From Hesseltinella vesiculosa (lineage: Eukaryota > Mucoromycota > Mucoromycetes > Mucorales > Cunninghamellaceae), in the NCBI GenBank assembly GCA_002104935.1, contig MCGT01000007.1:744001-808000 (forward strand): 64,000 bases of DNA, read 5' to 3'. Positions 1 to 11,822 of the stretch are shown here, in pieces. The position numbers and the translations under genes are program-made. The first letter of the stretch is position 1, and each line of letters opens with the position of its first letter. The notes beneath the pieces are model-generated. The model was given only the letters and a program-made list of their open reading frames with translations. It was not told the DNA's origin and ran no database searches.

Positions 1-312
1 CCTATCTTCATTTAGGCATTCCCTCATTCCTGCGTGTGAATTTGTTTTTAAACATTCATGTTCATTTTTTCTTTGTACATTTTTGCCTTTCCCCGTCCGT
101 TCGTTTTATTTTTTTTTATTTTTTTTTGTATCTATGTTTTTTTTTATATAGAAAAAGTATGCTCCAGTATGTAAAAAAAAAAGAAAAATAAAATCCATTT
201 ATGTTCGCTTTAGTATGACCAAAGGTCGAATTTATTTCAAAAACGTTGGGAATGAAAGCTATGTACAAAAAAAGACAAATCTACTGGTTATGGCGAGAGG
301 TGGAAGGCGGGT
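1..312. other. AT-rich intergenic edge, 3' UTR region
   Basis: No coding region is visible. The stretch is rich in T runs (110-150) and A runs, with an AATAAA-like signal near 184 on the + strand. That fits the 3' UTR of a plus-strand gene lying left of the window, converging on the bS16m gene. The bS16m poly(A) region would also fall here. Confidence 0.5.
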
Positions 313-671
313 TTAGGCTTGGGGAGCATCTTTCATCCAAGGCTTAGGACTTTGAGGCATCAATTTGGCCTAGCAGGTAACAAAATGGTAAGGGGTTCGA
401 TCTCAACCTTTTTCTCTCATGTCTGGTGATTTACCTGAACCAACAAACGCTCAACAGTTTCGGAAGGCTGGGCACCGACAGTCAACCAGTATTTGATGCG
501 ATCAAAGTTCATTTTGATTTCCTTTTGGCCCTGATCATTGGGAATAGGATTGTAGGTGCCGACTTGCTCCAATGGTTTGCTGTTACGGGCACTGCGAGCA
601 TTAGCAACCACGATTTGATAATAAGGCAAATTACGACGACCGTGACGAGCAAGACGAATGCGTACAACCAT
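313..671 (-). CDS. MRPS16: Mitochondrial small-subunit ribosomal protein bS16m
   Basis: Two exons, 435..671 and 313..369, with a GT-AG intron (375 side TAG, donor GTAAAT), give a 97-residue protein. It starts [20 protein letters not shown] and has the S16 family pattern: a basic N-terminus, a [19 protein letters not shown] block and a [21 protein letters not shown] block. bS16 is a small-subunit protein needed for assembly of the ribosomal body; the fungal nuclear copy serves mitochondria. Length matches bacterial and mitochondrial S16 (80-110 residues). The short exon 2 ends MKDAPQA. The first in-frame ATG is used. No cleavable presequence is obvious, which is common for S16. The identification is firm; the exact acceptor is inferred. 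Confidence 0.93.
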
Positions 672-958
672 AATTAACTGTGTCGATGGGAATAATAAAG
701 AAAAAAAGGTGAAGAAGAAGAAGTGAACGGGCCAAAACAGCCTGGCTCATTTTTTTCTACTTCCGCTCCTCCCAACCCATCGAGCTTGTGGCTTGTTTCC
801 TTTCTCATGCACTGGTTCCGGTGTGAATACGTATTTAATAAATGATAATGAGCTGAAGACAGTCAATGATATTGGCACTTTTTTCTAGATAAATAAATAG
901 TCTAAAATTGCGTAGATGGGTAGGGGGTGATAAATACAGTGACGAGAAAGGGGGGTCA

Positions 959-2875
959 TCAAGAGGCGTGCTCATCAAGCCACGAGGCCAATTGATCCAG
1001 AGGAATCATCGATTTCTTATTGTCCTTGCCAAGCTGGCGTTGATGGAGCTCGACCATGTTGCTTTCCAACGCTTTGCGGCCTAAGACCATGATATAGGGG
1101 AAACCTAGCAGCTCGGCATCCGTCATCTTGCGGCCAAACCCGGTCCGACGATCATCCAACACCACGTCGTTGGCCCACCCAGCACGGGCTTGGATATCAT
1201 CGTACACCTTGTTGGCCAGGTCCTTGAATTCGGCTCGCTTGTCGTCCGTGGCAATCACGCACAGCTTGTAAGGGGCGATGGAGGCTGGCCACACTAGGCC
1301 GCGCATGTCCGTTTGGGCTTCGGCCACTGCCGCCAACAGGCGCGACAGACCGATGCCATAGCAACCCATTTCTACAGGCACCTTGGTCTTGTCGTCTTGA
1401 TAGGTGCATTTCAATGGTGCCGAGTAGGTGGTGCCCAAGTAAAAGGTGTGTGCTACTTCTATGGCCTTGACGGTACCCAAGGGTTGGGCGCAGTGGTGGC
1501 AACCATCACCGGAGGCAGCGAGTCGGTAGTGGCGGGTGCCGATGGGCTGTGGTAAGGCTGGATCAGCCACCGTATCGTCAACAAACACCAAAGGCGTCTC
1601 GTCCTCGGTCGGTTGGCTAGTCACATGGCATTGTAAGGATTTAGGATCTTGTAGAAGGCCGGCGGATTGTAGGTGTTGTTTAAGGTCGCTGGCAACTTTC
1701 AGCAAATTAGGCGCGCGAGGCTGAGGTGTCAACACGAGTGCTGAACCTTTGCGGGTACCTTGATCAGCCGTATAGACAAGGTGCGTATGCCTTGCAGTTC
1801 CCTTTTGTCCATGGTAAGTCGCTTCTGCCAGCTCTTCGTTTGCTGTGTAGCCACAGTGGTGACAGGTCAGCAAGGTATCTTCGCCAATCGGCGACACTAG
1901 GTGATATTCATGCGATTTGGACCCACCGATATTGCCACTGTCAGCTTCGGCCTACGAGGGAACAAGCCAATGAGAAGAAAAGTGGGCTCTGAGTCACGGA
2001 GGGGGGGGGGTTCGTTCTCTGACGCTTTACCACCAAGTAAGGCACACCAACGCGCTGGAAGATTTTGGCATAGGCTTGGGCGATTTGATCATAGGCTACA
2101 AAGGCATCGGCAGGTGTCTTGTCAAAGCTATACATGTCCTTCATCATGAACTCGCGACCACGTAGTAAACCAGCACGAGGGCGTAGTTCGTCACGATATT
2201 TGCGGCCAATCTGGTACAGCCGCAGAGGCAGCTGCTTGGACGTGCGCAAATCTTGAGCTACCAAGGTGGTGATTTCTTCTTCATGGGTCGGTGCCAGCAA
2301 ATAGTCCACTTGTTTTCGATCTTGGAAACGAAAGAACTGGATAGAAACAGTCGTCAATAGCTACGTCCTATTCCTGGCAGTTCTTACTTCTCCTTTGGAG
2401 GTGTCCCACCGGCCAGTGGCTTTCCAGTGTTCGCTATGCAAAAGCAGAGGCATCATCAATTTCTGACCACCAACTGCGTCCATTTCTTGCTGGATGATCC
2501 TTTCAATCTTTTCCAAGACACGCAGGCCCATAGGTAAGAAAGTAAAGGTACCTGAGGAGGACTACAACAAAAGCGGAGGCAAGGTTGATTCATTGGGAGT
2601 TGAAGCAGTATTTTTTTTTATTACCTGACGAAGGAATCCACCTTGTAATAAATAAGCATGGCTTTGCGATGCATTTTCTACATAGGCTTCTGTTCGTTCT
2701 TTTGTGATGGGGAGGTATTGGCGGGATAAGCGTTGGCGATGCTATCCGGTAATGAGCGGTGAAAGGTCAGTGACATGAGCCTATTTGAGTATTCTATAAA
2801 GTAGCCTACATCCATAGTCAAGGACCGCTGCCAGAGCGTCCTTGATGAAGATCTTGGAAGAGCACGATGCCACAT
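959..2875 (-). CDS. AIM10: Mitochondrial (bacterial-type) prolyl-tRNA synthetase
   Basis: Five exons (2810..2875, 2625..2741, 2388..2561, 2031..2336, 959..1951) encode 551 residues, all in phase. The N-terminus MWHRALPRSSSRTLWQRS is Arg/Ser-rich like a mitochondrial presequence. Class II synthetase motifs are clear: LLQGGFLRQ then FTFLPMGLRV, the APTHEEEIT block, motif 2 (RDELRPRAGLLRGREFMMKD), a GNIGGSKSHEY block, motif 3 (MGCYGIGLSRLLAA) and a C-terminal anticodon-binding domain. The insertion between motifs 2 and 3 is shorter than in bacterial ProRS and carries two Cys-x2-Cys pairs (CHHCGY and CHHC). It charges tRNA-Pro in the organelle. A start two residues upstream would need TTG, so the ATG at 2875 is chosen. 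Divergent from TOM7 with only 173 bp between. Confidence 0.93.
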
Positions 2876-3048
2876 CTTGAACAATGAGGAGTTGTGAAAA
2901 AAAAAAGAGGCGGGAAAAGAAAAAAATCATGCAAGGAGCCAAAACATCGAGCAAGGGCGGGATTTGAGGTCAAGCCACTGCCGTTTTCCCACCTAAAAAA
3001 TAAACCGCACTAAACGTTTCTTTTTCTTTCTCCTAAACATTACAAAAA

Positions 3049-3323
3049 ATGGTGTCTGAATCTACCAAGGAAACTCTGCTGAAGGTGTGTAATTCTCTTT
3101 ATAATACGGAAAAAAAGTCACTTATAGGTCATTCTATGTTGCTGCTAGGTGTTTGATTTGACCAAGAAGACCGTTCACTATGCCTTCATTCCCGCCATCA
3201 TTTACATTGGCATGACCCACAGCAACCCCAGACCCTCTTGGCTCAAGTAAGTTCATGCTTTTGTATTTACCTTGCCTTTTAACACTTTCGCCTTTTCCTA
3301 GGTTGATCAGCCCATTGGCTTAA
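3049..3323 (+). CDS. TOM7: Tom7, mitochondrial outer-membrane translocase subunit
   Basis: Three exons (3049..3084, 3149..3246, 3302..3323) give 51 residues. The protein starts MVSESTKETLLK, continues VFDLTKKTVHYAFIPAIIYI, then the conserved tail SNPRPSWLKLISPLA. Tom7 is a tail-anchored subunit that modulates assembly of the TOM complex at the outer membrane; the single membrane helix spans roughly residues 18-37. The length equals that of fungal Tom7. It is too short and too interrupted to appear as one open frame, and was found by splicing. A poly(A) signal AATAAA is at about 3420. Confidence 0.95.
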
Positions 3324-3514
3324 GCGCTATTCCATTGTCCGTGTACCCAACCTCCATTTTTTTTTTCTCGACATGCCTCGATTGACAACACCTTAGATTC
3401 TTGTGTTGAATTCATGACCAATAAACGCCTTTCTCTATGCCCTCAACTGCCGATGATAGGTTACAGTGTTTATTGGGAGGGACAAGAACATTAGTGTACA
3501 GCGAGAAAAATGGT

Positions 3515-6500
3515 TCACAGGATACCCTGTCGTAGAAAAAAAAGACGAAGTCAGGCTTTTTTTTTTTTTTTTTTTTTGCGCTTTTACCTGTGAGTAATAT
3601 TGATAGGTATCATAAAGACGAGTAAAGAGGTTACAACAACTACTCATGATCAAGCGATCAACGTGCTCTTCTGCCTGAGGTTCAGTTAAATGCAGCTGAA
3701 ATCGGTCACGAAGTTGCTGGATTGTCAGGTCGCCGTTCTGGAAGCATGGCAGCTTGGAGTCTTTGCTCATCATTTCCACTAGTAGCAGGATGTTCTCACT
3801 GTGCTTGCGGATTGACAGGAAGGCTGCCTTCATCAATGCCTTGTATTCTGCAAATTTTTCGCCATGGATACCACCGAGAATGTCGATGTATTCTTGCGGG
3901 AGTTTGAATGGAGCCATTTCAAAGCCCACCGAGCCTGGCGAATTCGAAAGCATAAACCCAAAATCAATATCTAGTTAAAAAAAAATAGTCAGACTCCCTA
4001 GCCAGAGGCTCTTTTTCAGCCTACGAATCAAGTGACCCTCGCTGTCCACCAAGACATTGCCATTGTGCCTAAGGTGGCGTCAAAAATAGAAGAGGTCAGC
4101 GTCACTTTGCCCTTGTATGTAATCTGGCGCACCTGTCTTTGATCTGGAGGACATAACACGCGATGGAATAACCAGCTAAGCTCCTCATAAAGGCATCCTG
4201 CGCTTTCAAATAATCATCAGAATCAGCTGGACCCCATTGCTAAGAATGATGACAAAAAAGCGTGAGTTGATTGGCTGCGACGGTCTTTCTGGCAAACCTT
4301 GAGGTAGTAGTCGCTCAGATGAAACACCACACCCTTTGTATTCCATCCACGGATATACGCATTTTTCTTGATAGAATGGACAGAGATGGTGTTGCGCAAC
4401 GTTTCAATCAGACCAGAACTGTCAGACGTGACAAGCACGCGGAAACTAGACAGATCACGTCAAGAAAGGAAAAAAAGAAAAGAGAGAATGAGCTCTGCTT
4501 CCCGCTTCTGACAGACCTACTATTTGACCCACACATCCACGCCTGTGTCTTGCCAGATACGCTGCATTTCACGGATGAGCTGGATGGCAAACTGCTCTTG
4601 ACGTAGGTCGGCTCCTTGTTTGACAATGACGGAAATCATGCGCCAGTTGGGCAAGTGGCCATAGGGCGAGCCTGCCCTGATCCTGGCTTTGGTATCTTCA
4701 TAATCCTCGGAAAAGACAGCAGCTAAGAAATGACAATGACAAAAAAAAATAAAAGTGAGTGGTTGTCGATGTAAATAAAAATAATGTTACCACTGGGATC
4801 TTCATGGCGGACCAAATTGTCGACATGTGCCTGGTCTTGCAGGATCTCTGTGCCAGCACCTTCACCACCATCTACACCTACGCCACTGCCTACGCCTTCC
4901 TTGCGCATCTTGTCCATACGTATTTCCTCCAGAGCCAGCATTTCCTTGATAATCTTTTGCCGGATCTGCTCGGTGCCTTGGCGTGATGATCCCGAGAGCC
5001 GCTTTTCCGACGACGGTGTGGAGTTGGACGGCGACGCAGAGGCGGAGCTGATGCCTGCGGATTGCTGAAGTTGTGCGAGCATCACTGCTGCCGTACGCAT
5101 CCTCTCGGCGTAGTTGTCCAGCGCGGCCTGTTGCTGCTGCAGCGATGACCGCGGGGTGCCGGCTGGTGATGTGACCCCGGACTCGAGCGATCGGCTTTTT
5201 GGCTGGGCAGAGCTATTGCTGCTGGTGCTGGAGCGGCCCAAATCGCCCATGTCGACCACAGGCACGGAGGAGGGCACGAATGTGTGTGAGCGTCTTGGTG
5301 GATCGAGCTGACTGATTGGTGGCGGCGTCGGCGTGGCGCTGATGGAATGGTCGGACGACGATGTCAAGTGATTGGGCGAGATGGATGATGCTGAGGACTC
5401 GGGCGAAGTTTTCTTGCCAGTCTTTTTGGTCGATGGCTTTTTCTTCTTCTTCGTCGAGACGGGGTCGCCTTTCTTCTTCTTCTTCTTCTTCTTCCAGACA
5501 GAGGTCGTAGGCAGGCGGAAGGGGTGGCGATGGTGGCGGGCGTGCTGTGACAGGTAGTCCTGCTCAAAGTTCATTTCATCTTCGAGGACCTCGATCATGA
5601 TCAGGTAGGGTGCCCGCTCGGCAGAATTGAGCACAACAGCATCGGCCGGGCTGATGCGGACGATGCGGTGATGGAAGGGGCGGGTTGCAGTGGCTGGGCA
5701 CCAGAGCGGCAGACATACTTCAGCAGGCAAGTTATGGTTGAGCAATGAGAGTTCGGCATTCAGTGCACTCATGCGAGCAGCCTTGGGAACAATCACCAGT
5801 CGCGTGGCAATGTCGACGAGGGCAAGCAGGAACTGGATTTCAGACCGGAAATAGTTGGTCTTGAGCAGCAGGCGTCGGTGGTCGGTGCTGAGTTTGGCCA
5901 GGGCTCGGTAGCTATCTTTTTCCTCGTCCGATAGACTGTCGTGGTCATCGTTTTGTGCTGTTGGCACGGGAGGAAGGCTGGCGGCAGCGGTTGAGCGTGA
6001 GGCGGTTGTTTCCGAGTTGGACTGTCGAAGCAAGTATTTTGACAAGGAAGACTTTGACGAGGCACGGCTGATACTGCAGCTGTCATGGCTGTGGTTGGAG
6101 TGGAGAGAGGCTGAGCTGTCGCTGTCCTCGTCATCAGTGAGCATAAACACCCGGGGTGCTTCAGCAGTAGCGGAGATGGGTCGGAAGTGGCTGCGGGCTG
6201 GTATGGAGGGCATTGGCTCTTGTAAAGAAGTGCGGCGAGAAACAGCAGGCGAGAGCGGCGAAGCACAGTTGGTAGGAACGGTGGATTGTCCTAGAGCACG
6301 CAGCCGGGGGTCAAAGATATTCGAAGAGGAAGGCGTAGACGAGCGGGAGGCTGAGGAAGGACGCAGGTCCAAGTCGGATGACCTCGGCTGGATCTTTCGG
6401 TGGATTTTGGACTGGGCTGATTTGAGGTATCTTGACATAGTAAAGGCTTTGCCGTGGTGCAGGTCTTCCAAGGAGGGTGAGGCAGTAAATGGATTGAAGG

Positions 6501-7506
6501 ATGACAGCCGACGCTTGGACAGGGGGAGTTCTGGCTGGGAGGAATAGAGTGGTGGGGCTGGGGCTGAGGGCGCACCGATGATGTCTACAGGCAAGGGAGT
6601 AGGGTGTACCAAGGGTTGAGAGAGTAAAAGCACGTTGGAGGTGTTGGTTGAATGGCGCTGCGGGGAGAGTTGTGTATCGGGATCAGGGCTGGCGCCCTGT
6701 TGGGTGACGGGTGTAGGTGAAGGGGTGCCATTCAACGTATTCCGTCGAGTGAGGGTGGTGCTGATGGGTTGTGGGTTGCCAGTCACGCTGTTTCGGCGTC
6801 GTCCTTGGGCGATGGCAATCTGACCAGCTGCTTTGGTCATAAGGGGCTGACCAATGGCTGTCAACATGGCGCCTATGCCTACGAGGGCAGGCATGGTATG
6901 CTCACTGACTTTGAGGATGTGCGTGGAGGCATCGGTCATGTCCATGTCTTCATACACTTCGCCGTCAGAAAAGACAATGGCCTGGCATTTGTTGAGCAAA
7001 CGTCGGCATTGGTGAAACGACGGAGCGGTGGGCGTTGATGATAAATCGCATACGTAGGCCTGTAAATACCAGAGTGTCTAACATTTGCGCAAAAGAGCAA
7101 AAAAAAAGAAAAAAAAATAGTAAGTGAGGTGAGATGTACTTTGCCCCCAGTCGATTGCTTCAATTATGAATGCGTACCAAAAGTGCCATATGCGTAGACT
7201 TGGCACACAGCCCTATTAAAAAACATTCGAGAGCCACTGAGTCGGTGGGTCGGGTAATGAGCAAATGGCTAGGGAGAGAAAGAGAGAGCAGTATGAGTAT
7301 ACCATCACAATAAGCCAAGTACAAGCATTCAATTACATTAGTTGAGGTAAAAAGAATTCGATTTCAGAGATTGGGAACTTGTGGAGTTCACTGCAGAGAT
7401 AATGCTGAATACCCACGTTATCCGAGTAACGAAACAGGTACGACACAGCAATCCAAGAGTTGAAGAATTCTGAGCGAAATAAGCGTAGTAGGAGTGCGTT
7501 GGACAT
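3515..7506 (-). CDS. PIK1: Phosphatidylinositol 4-kinase Pik1 (PI4K-beta type)
   Basis: Nine exons (7337..7506, 7178..7268, 4791..7059, 4521..4722, 4298..4445, 4133..4239, 4025..4068, 3588..3970, 3515..3526) give 1141 residues. The N-terminus carries the lipid-kinase-unique helical domain (EIEFFLPQLIHLLITRP). A long Ser/Pro-rich middle follows, then the C-terminal kinase domain with catalytic loop KDRHNGNVLVD and metal-binding HLIHIDFGF, ending YYSQGIL. Pik1 makes Golgi and nuclear PI4P and acts in secretion with Frq1 and Arf1. An insert near 5395-5500 is almost pure Lys (runs of 8 and 5). The last exon is only 12 nt but restores the PI4KB-like C-terminus. The start at 7506 is the first in-frame ATG of the helical domain; an upstream 5' exon cannot be excluded. 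Confidence 0.93.
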
Positions 7507-8036
7507 GCTTCAACCATAAGGCATGGAGGGAAGGGATGCTATAAATAATCTAGCTTGAGACAATGCAGGGTGAGTGGGAAGTGCAATAAAAACAGAATGC
7601 TTTTTGAACGCGCGCGTTTACTCACCAAAGTTAAACCAGACGAGTAAAAAAAAATTGAAAGGTTGAAGATGTGTTTGTTGGATGATTGAACGTTCAATGG
7701 AGACAACAAGGATGTCCCTAAGTAAACAACAAGGGGGAAAAAGGGAGATACAGCGGTAAAAAAAAAAAAAAAAAAAGAGTCAAAAAATGAGCGGAGTCAT
7801 GCATACCAGGCTGAAAAAGAAACAGGCTTTTGAAAGCAGGGATGATCCATTCCTCTGCGCTAAACGAGCCTCTCCAATTCGCATTCTCATTCCAACTAAT
7901 CGTGCCTTTTTTCCATTTCCAAAATAGAGCGAAAAAAATTATTCTGGACAATGCGAGATTGATGGTTTCATTTGTGAAACTAATAAAGTAGAATGTAATA
8001 AATAAATAAATAAAAATGAAAGGCGTGGCCAGACAG
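7507..8036. other. Intergenic region between PIK1 and BUD6
   Basis: About 530 bp holding the PIK1 promoter side and the BUD6 3' UTR. The only open frames are antisense or shadow frames of BUD6. An AAATAAATAAATAA stretch near 8000 on the + strand and an A18 run near 7760 are visible. No conserved protein or RNA signal was seen. Confidence 0.5.
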
Positions 8037-10989
8037 TTAAGATGGGGTGTCGGCTGGTGTGCTTGGTGATGCAGGTGTCGATTCAGGGTCTTGATCGGCG
8101 GGCGTGCCGTTCTTCTTCTTGTACATATCTTGCAGCAATTGGCGATCTTTTTCTTGTCGCAGACGATCAATTTCAGCTGCGCCTCCAGTCTTCTTGAGCT
8201 TTTTCTGATCAACAAAATGCGACAGTTCTTCTTCAAACTCGTCGATACGATTGGCCAATTCGCGTTGGCGCATTTTGTCGGCCATTTCGAGCGCTTTGAG
8301 GCGGCGGTCATTGTCGACATCGATGGTGGCGATCTGCCGGAGCACGCTGGACATGCCTTCATGGCCATCCTCAGCCGGTTTGACGAGGAATTCACGCACA
8401 ACGGGTTTGGACTTGGCTTGGTAGGCGCAGATCTTTTCAAGTTGCTCGTACACTTCTTGCAGGGCTTCCAGGTCATCTTTCATATCAAGTAGCAGGCCTT
8501 CCTGTTCCTTGAGTGTCTGCTGCTCCTTGACAATGTTCTGCAGTTCCTGTTCCCAGGTCTTCTTCCACACCGGTTTGACTTGACCAATGTACTGACCAAA
8601 GGCAGCAATTTCTTCGCCCAAGGCCTTGCGTTCGTCACCACAGTGTTGCATCTGGGTGCCCGAGGGTCGGCACTTGCGCTGGGTCACGTCCAGCTTGATA
8701 TGATCGATCATGTCCTGCAAGTCTTCCAAGCGATTGGTGATTTTGTCTGACATGCCCAGCAGCTCCGTCTTGCCGTTTTCGATGTATTGTCGTTGTTGTG
8801 ACGGAGTTGAGCCGGTTTTGCTCGACAGCAAATCTTGTTTAGATTTGGTTTCGAGGGCAGAGTACGCACGGGTTTTGTCTTCAAGCTGCTCCTTCAGCGA
8901 GTTGACTTGCTGTTCGACATCGACCTTTGATTGGCGCAGCACCATGACCTGTCGTTGCAGCTTGTCCACCTGCTCTTCCAGTGACTTGATCTTGGAGGGA
9001 TCTGCCGAGGGCATGGGAGGGGGAGGGGGAGGGGGAGGAATGGAGGCGGAAGACTCGTTGCTGGGGGCAGCATCGGCTGGAGAGGCTGGCGCTCGCACAG
9101 GCACGGTTGACTGCAAAGATGTCAGCGTTTCTTGTAGCGAGGCTTCAGTGGCCTTGAGGTCCATCGATGTTTTGGTTTCCAAGTCCTTTTTCAATTGACC
9201 CAGTTGTTCGGTCATCCAGGCACGTGAGGCATCGTGGTCTTTTTGGATTGACGTCATTTGTTGCACCAAGGTGTCCACCCATACAGGAGGCTGAGCGTCC
9301 AACTTTGGGGTTTCTTTTTTTTTTTTTTTTAAAAAAAAAAAACCCAAGATTAGTGACCAAATATATATATATATATTTCATGGCGTCTACCTTGTGTATT
9401 GAGGGAGAGGATGGATCGGTGGACAACGTCATTCAGATCTTGCAATTCATAAGCAATGCCTTGACCAGAAGGATCACGGATATAAATACTGGGGAAGTCT
9501 TCCTGACCGGCGTTATAACCAAAGCGTTCGATAAACAACATGCTGAGAGCAGGCAAGGTAATGTCGCCACTATACTCGATTTTCTTGACTTGTTTATCGA
9601 CTTGTAAGAACAGTGTCAAAGTACCAGGCATAACAGGTTCGGCTGGCGTCGTGGTAGGCTCTTGCTGAGGAGCTGAAACAGGGGTGAGCGGACGTTGGGT
9701 ACTACTGGCTGTCTGATGGTCTTCTTCGTCCAAACGGCCCATCTGGGATGGAACGGTAGGCGTGCTCATGGACGACGGAATCGTTGGCATAGGAGGTGCT
9801 TCGTTCATGAACCGTTTGGACGCATAGTCAGCACTGGTGTTGCCTCGGTACATGGAAGCACGGCGCACAGACGACCGGCGAGCCAGATTTTCTTGTCGTT
9901 TCAGGGCGGCCAGGGCGCTTGCCGTGTTGGGATCGGATTCATCAAAATCAGAGCGGGACATCGATGGCGTTCCAGTGACGGGAGGAGGAGGAGGAGGAGG
10001 AGCTGGGGGTCCAGGCGCTCCGAGTTTGGATGGGTGACGAGGGTAAGATCGCGAGGGCGCAGAGGTTCCTTGGGAGGTGCATTGGGCACTTGCTGAGGCA
10101 TGGAGGGTGGCGAGTAGGTTTGAGCACGGGTGGCATTGTTGTTGTAGTATTTGGTGCCATCCGAGCCCACTGACGGCTTGGGCATGCCTGAGGTGTAAGG
10201 GTCATAGTTGGATCGATGTGACGACGTTGAACCAGCGGAGGACAGACGGTCATAGGTGGCAGATCGTGTAGGTGAGGCTCGGCCAACACTGCCGCTTGCA
10301 CTGCCAACCGACGATCGGTGATGCCAAGTTTCAGGCTGGGGGTGGGCAGGTGCAGGCTGTTCACGTAGCTTTTGCTGCTTGGCTTTGAGTCCATGCAACA
10401 AATGTACAATGACGTCTCGAATTCGAGGTAAGTGCTGGTCCAGTGTGGCAGGTGAAGGCTCTTGGTTCATACAGTCTGTGACTGATTGACCTAGTTGGTT
10501 GGGGATCCAGGCCAAATCGCTATTCATGATAAAAAAGGAGAGAAGTCAGTTCTATACCAAGAAGTGATTGAGAGGAAGAAGTGTTTCAGGGTGTTCTTTT
10601 GTCCTTTCACAGTTTACCCTGTGTCGATACCGGCTTCATCAAATGAATGGGTCACTCGATAGAACTGTGTTTCCAGAGAGCGATGAATTTCATAAATGTC
10701 GTTGGTAGAGCTACGTAATTGGGACCATAAATTCAGGGCTTCTAGCAATGCTCGCGTTGTTCTCAACAGGTCAGTGACGACTTGTTCAATTTCTTGCGAC
10801 TAACAAGTCAAAGGTTCATGTGTTACGGGCAAGAAAATAAGGGTCCCATGACTCTTCCTTATCCACAAGTCATTTTTTTTAAAAAAAAAAAAAAAAGAAA
10901 AAGTCACTTACCATGTTTCGATGAGAGCTTGCGCGATGGATATCTGATCGCCTATTAGGAGTAGGCGATGTATAGTTATTGGCATCCAT
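8037..10989 (-). CDS. BUD6: Bud6/Aip3, actin- and formin-interacting polarity factor
   Basis: Exons 10912..10989, 10618..10799, ~9391..10519 and 8037..9313. The N-terminal Aip3 helical region reads FDEAGIDTGDLAWIP then LPRIRDVIVHLLHGLKAKQ; the protein continues through disordered Ser/Pro/poly-Pro sequence into the conserved AIP3 core (LTLFLQVDKQVKKIEYSGDI) and a long C-terminal coiled coil (about the last 400 residues) ending in a Thr/Pro tail. Bud6 promotes formin-driven actin cable nucleation at sites of polarised growth. The reading frame shifts between roughly 10100 and 10000: no canonical intron joins the two halves, so this is either a non-consensus intron or a sequence indel. The final acceptor (AAG at 9314) follows a T14/A18 tract and is inferred from phase. 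Confidence 0.87.
10000..10100 (-). other. BUD6: Frame discontinuity inside BUD6
   Basis: The N-terminal frame (…SMPQQVPNAPPKEP) and the AIP3 frame (preceded by GAPGPPAPPPPPPPVTGTP) overlap here and differ by 2 nt. No GTRNGN donor is present. One weak option joins ACCC|GTGCTC to an acceptor GGAG at about 10017. Confidence 0.6.
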
Positions 10990-11224
10990 GACAGCGAGGT
11001 ATACAATGAAGAGCAAGGATTACAGCAAGAAAAGAACAAAAAAAAAAAAGGCAAGGCCAGAGGAGCGTTTTGAATTTGCTCCAATCGGCCGTGATTGGCT
11101 GGCCCCGTTTTGGCCTGCACTGTTGTTTATGTTTGTTTTTTTCTTCTGGCTTTTTTTTTTTTCTTTCTTTTTCATTTACGTGGATCACCTCTTTTTTCTT
11201 TTATTTACGGCAACATATACAATC
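10990..11224. promoter_or_regulatory. Bidirectional promoter BUD6 / SMD1
   Basis: Only 235 bp separate the divergent start codons. A CCAAT box lies at 11081-11085 and an inverted one (ATTGG) at 11094-11098, followed by a CT-rich tract toward SMD1. The CCAAT boxes are seen directly; their role through a Hap-type factor is inferred. Confidence 0.5.
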
Positions 11225-11822
11225 ATGAAGTTGGTTAGGTACGTCCCACTATACTTATTTAGATCTCATATGCCCTCATCTTCCTTGATCGCCCCATGTC
11301 TGACACTATTTCTTCTCATTTTGCCCTTTAGATTTTTGATGAAGCTGAACAATGAATCTGTATCAGTGGAGCTCAAGAACGGTACAATTGTCAATGGTAC
11401 TATCACTGGTAAGTGGATAGCATCGATAAAAGAGGAATGCGGCATCGCATAGATGACTTGCTAAAAAAAAAGCACGATTTCTTTTATAGGCGTTGACATG
11501 AGCATGAACACACATTTGAAAGCTGTCAAGATGACTGTCAAAAGCCGCGACCCTGTCAGTTTGGATACCTTGAGTATTCGCGGTAACAACATTCGATGCG
11601 TGATCCTACCCGACAGTTTGCCTTTGGACACATTGCTGATTGACGACACACCCAAGTCAAAGAAGAAGAAGGAGGGTAAATCGCTTGCATATCCCATTAG
11701 CCGTTCATTTTGTGCTAAACACACACACACCCTCTTTTTTTTTAGATGCTCCTTCTGGTCGAGGTCGTGGACGTGGCATGAGCCGTGGTCGTGGTCGTGG
11801 CGGCAGAGGAGGTCGCCGTTAA
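11225..11822 (+). CDS. SMD1: Small nuclear ribonucleoprotein SmD1
   Basis: Four exons (11225..11238, 11332..11408, 11490..11675, 11746..11822) give 117 residues. Sm motif 1 is [20 protein letters not shown] with NGTIVNGTI following; Sm motif 2 is [15 protein letters not shown]. The C-terminus is the typical SmD1 RG-repeat tail ([19 protein letters not shown]), a target of arginine methylation. SmD1 is one of the seven core Sm proteins around U1, U2, U4 and U5 snRNAs. Exon 1 is only 14 nt. Length equals human and yeast-type SmD1. A poly(A) signal AATAAA occurs near 12010. Confidence 0.97.

Noticed and set aside
391..405. GGTTCGATCTC resembling a tRNA B box
   Set aside because: No A box or acceptor pairing around it; it lies in the bS16m intron.
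6017..6547. Plus-strand 176-residue frame
   Set aside because: Antisense of the PIK1 Ser-rich linker.
7718..8476. Long minus-strand frame beside BUD6
   Set aside because: It is the shifted frame of the BUD6 coiled coil, Lys/Arg/Ser-biased, running into intergenic sequence.
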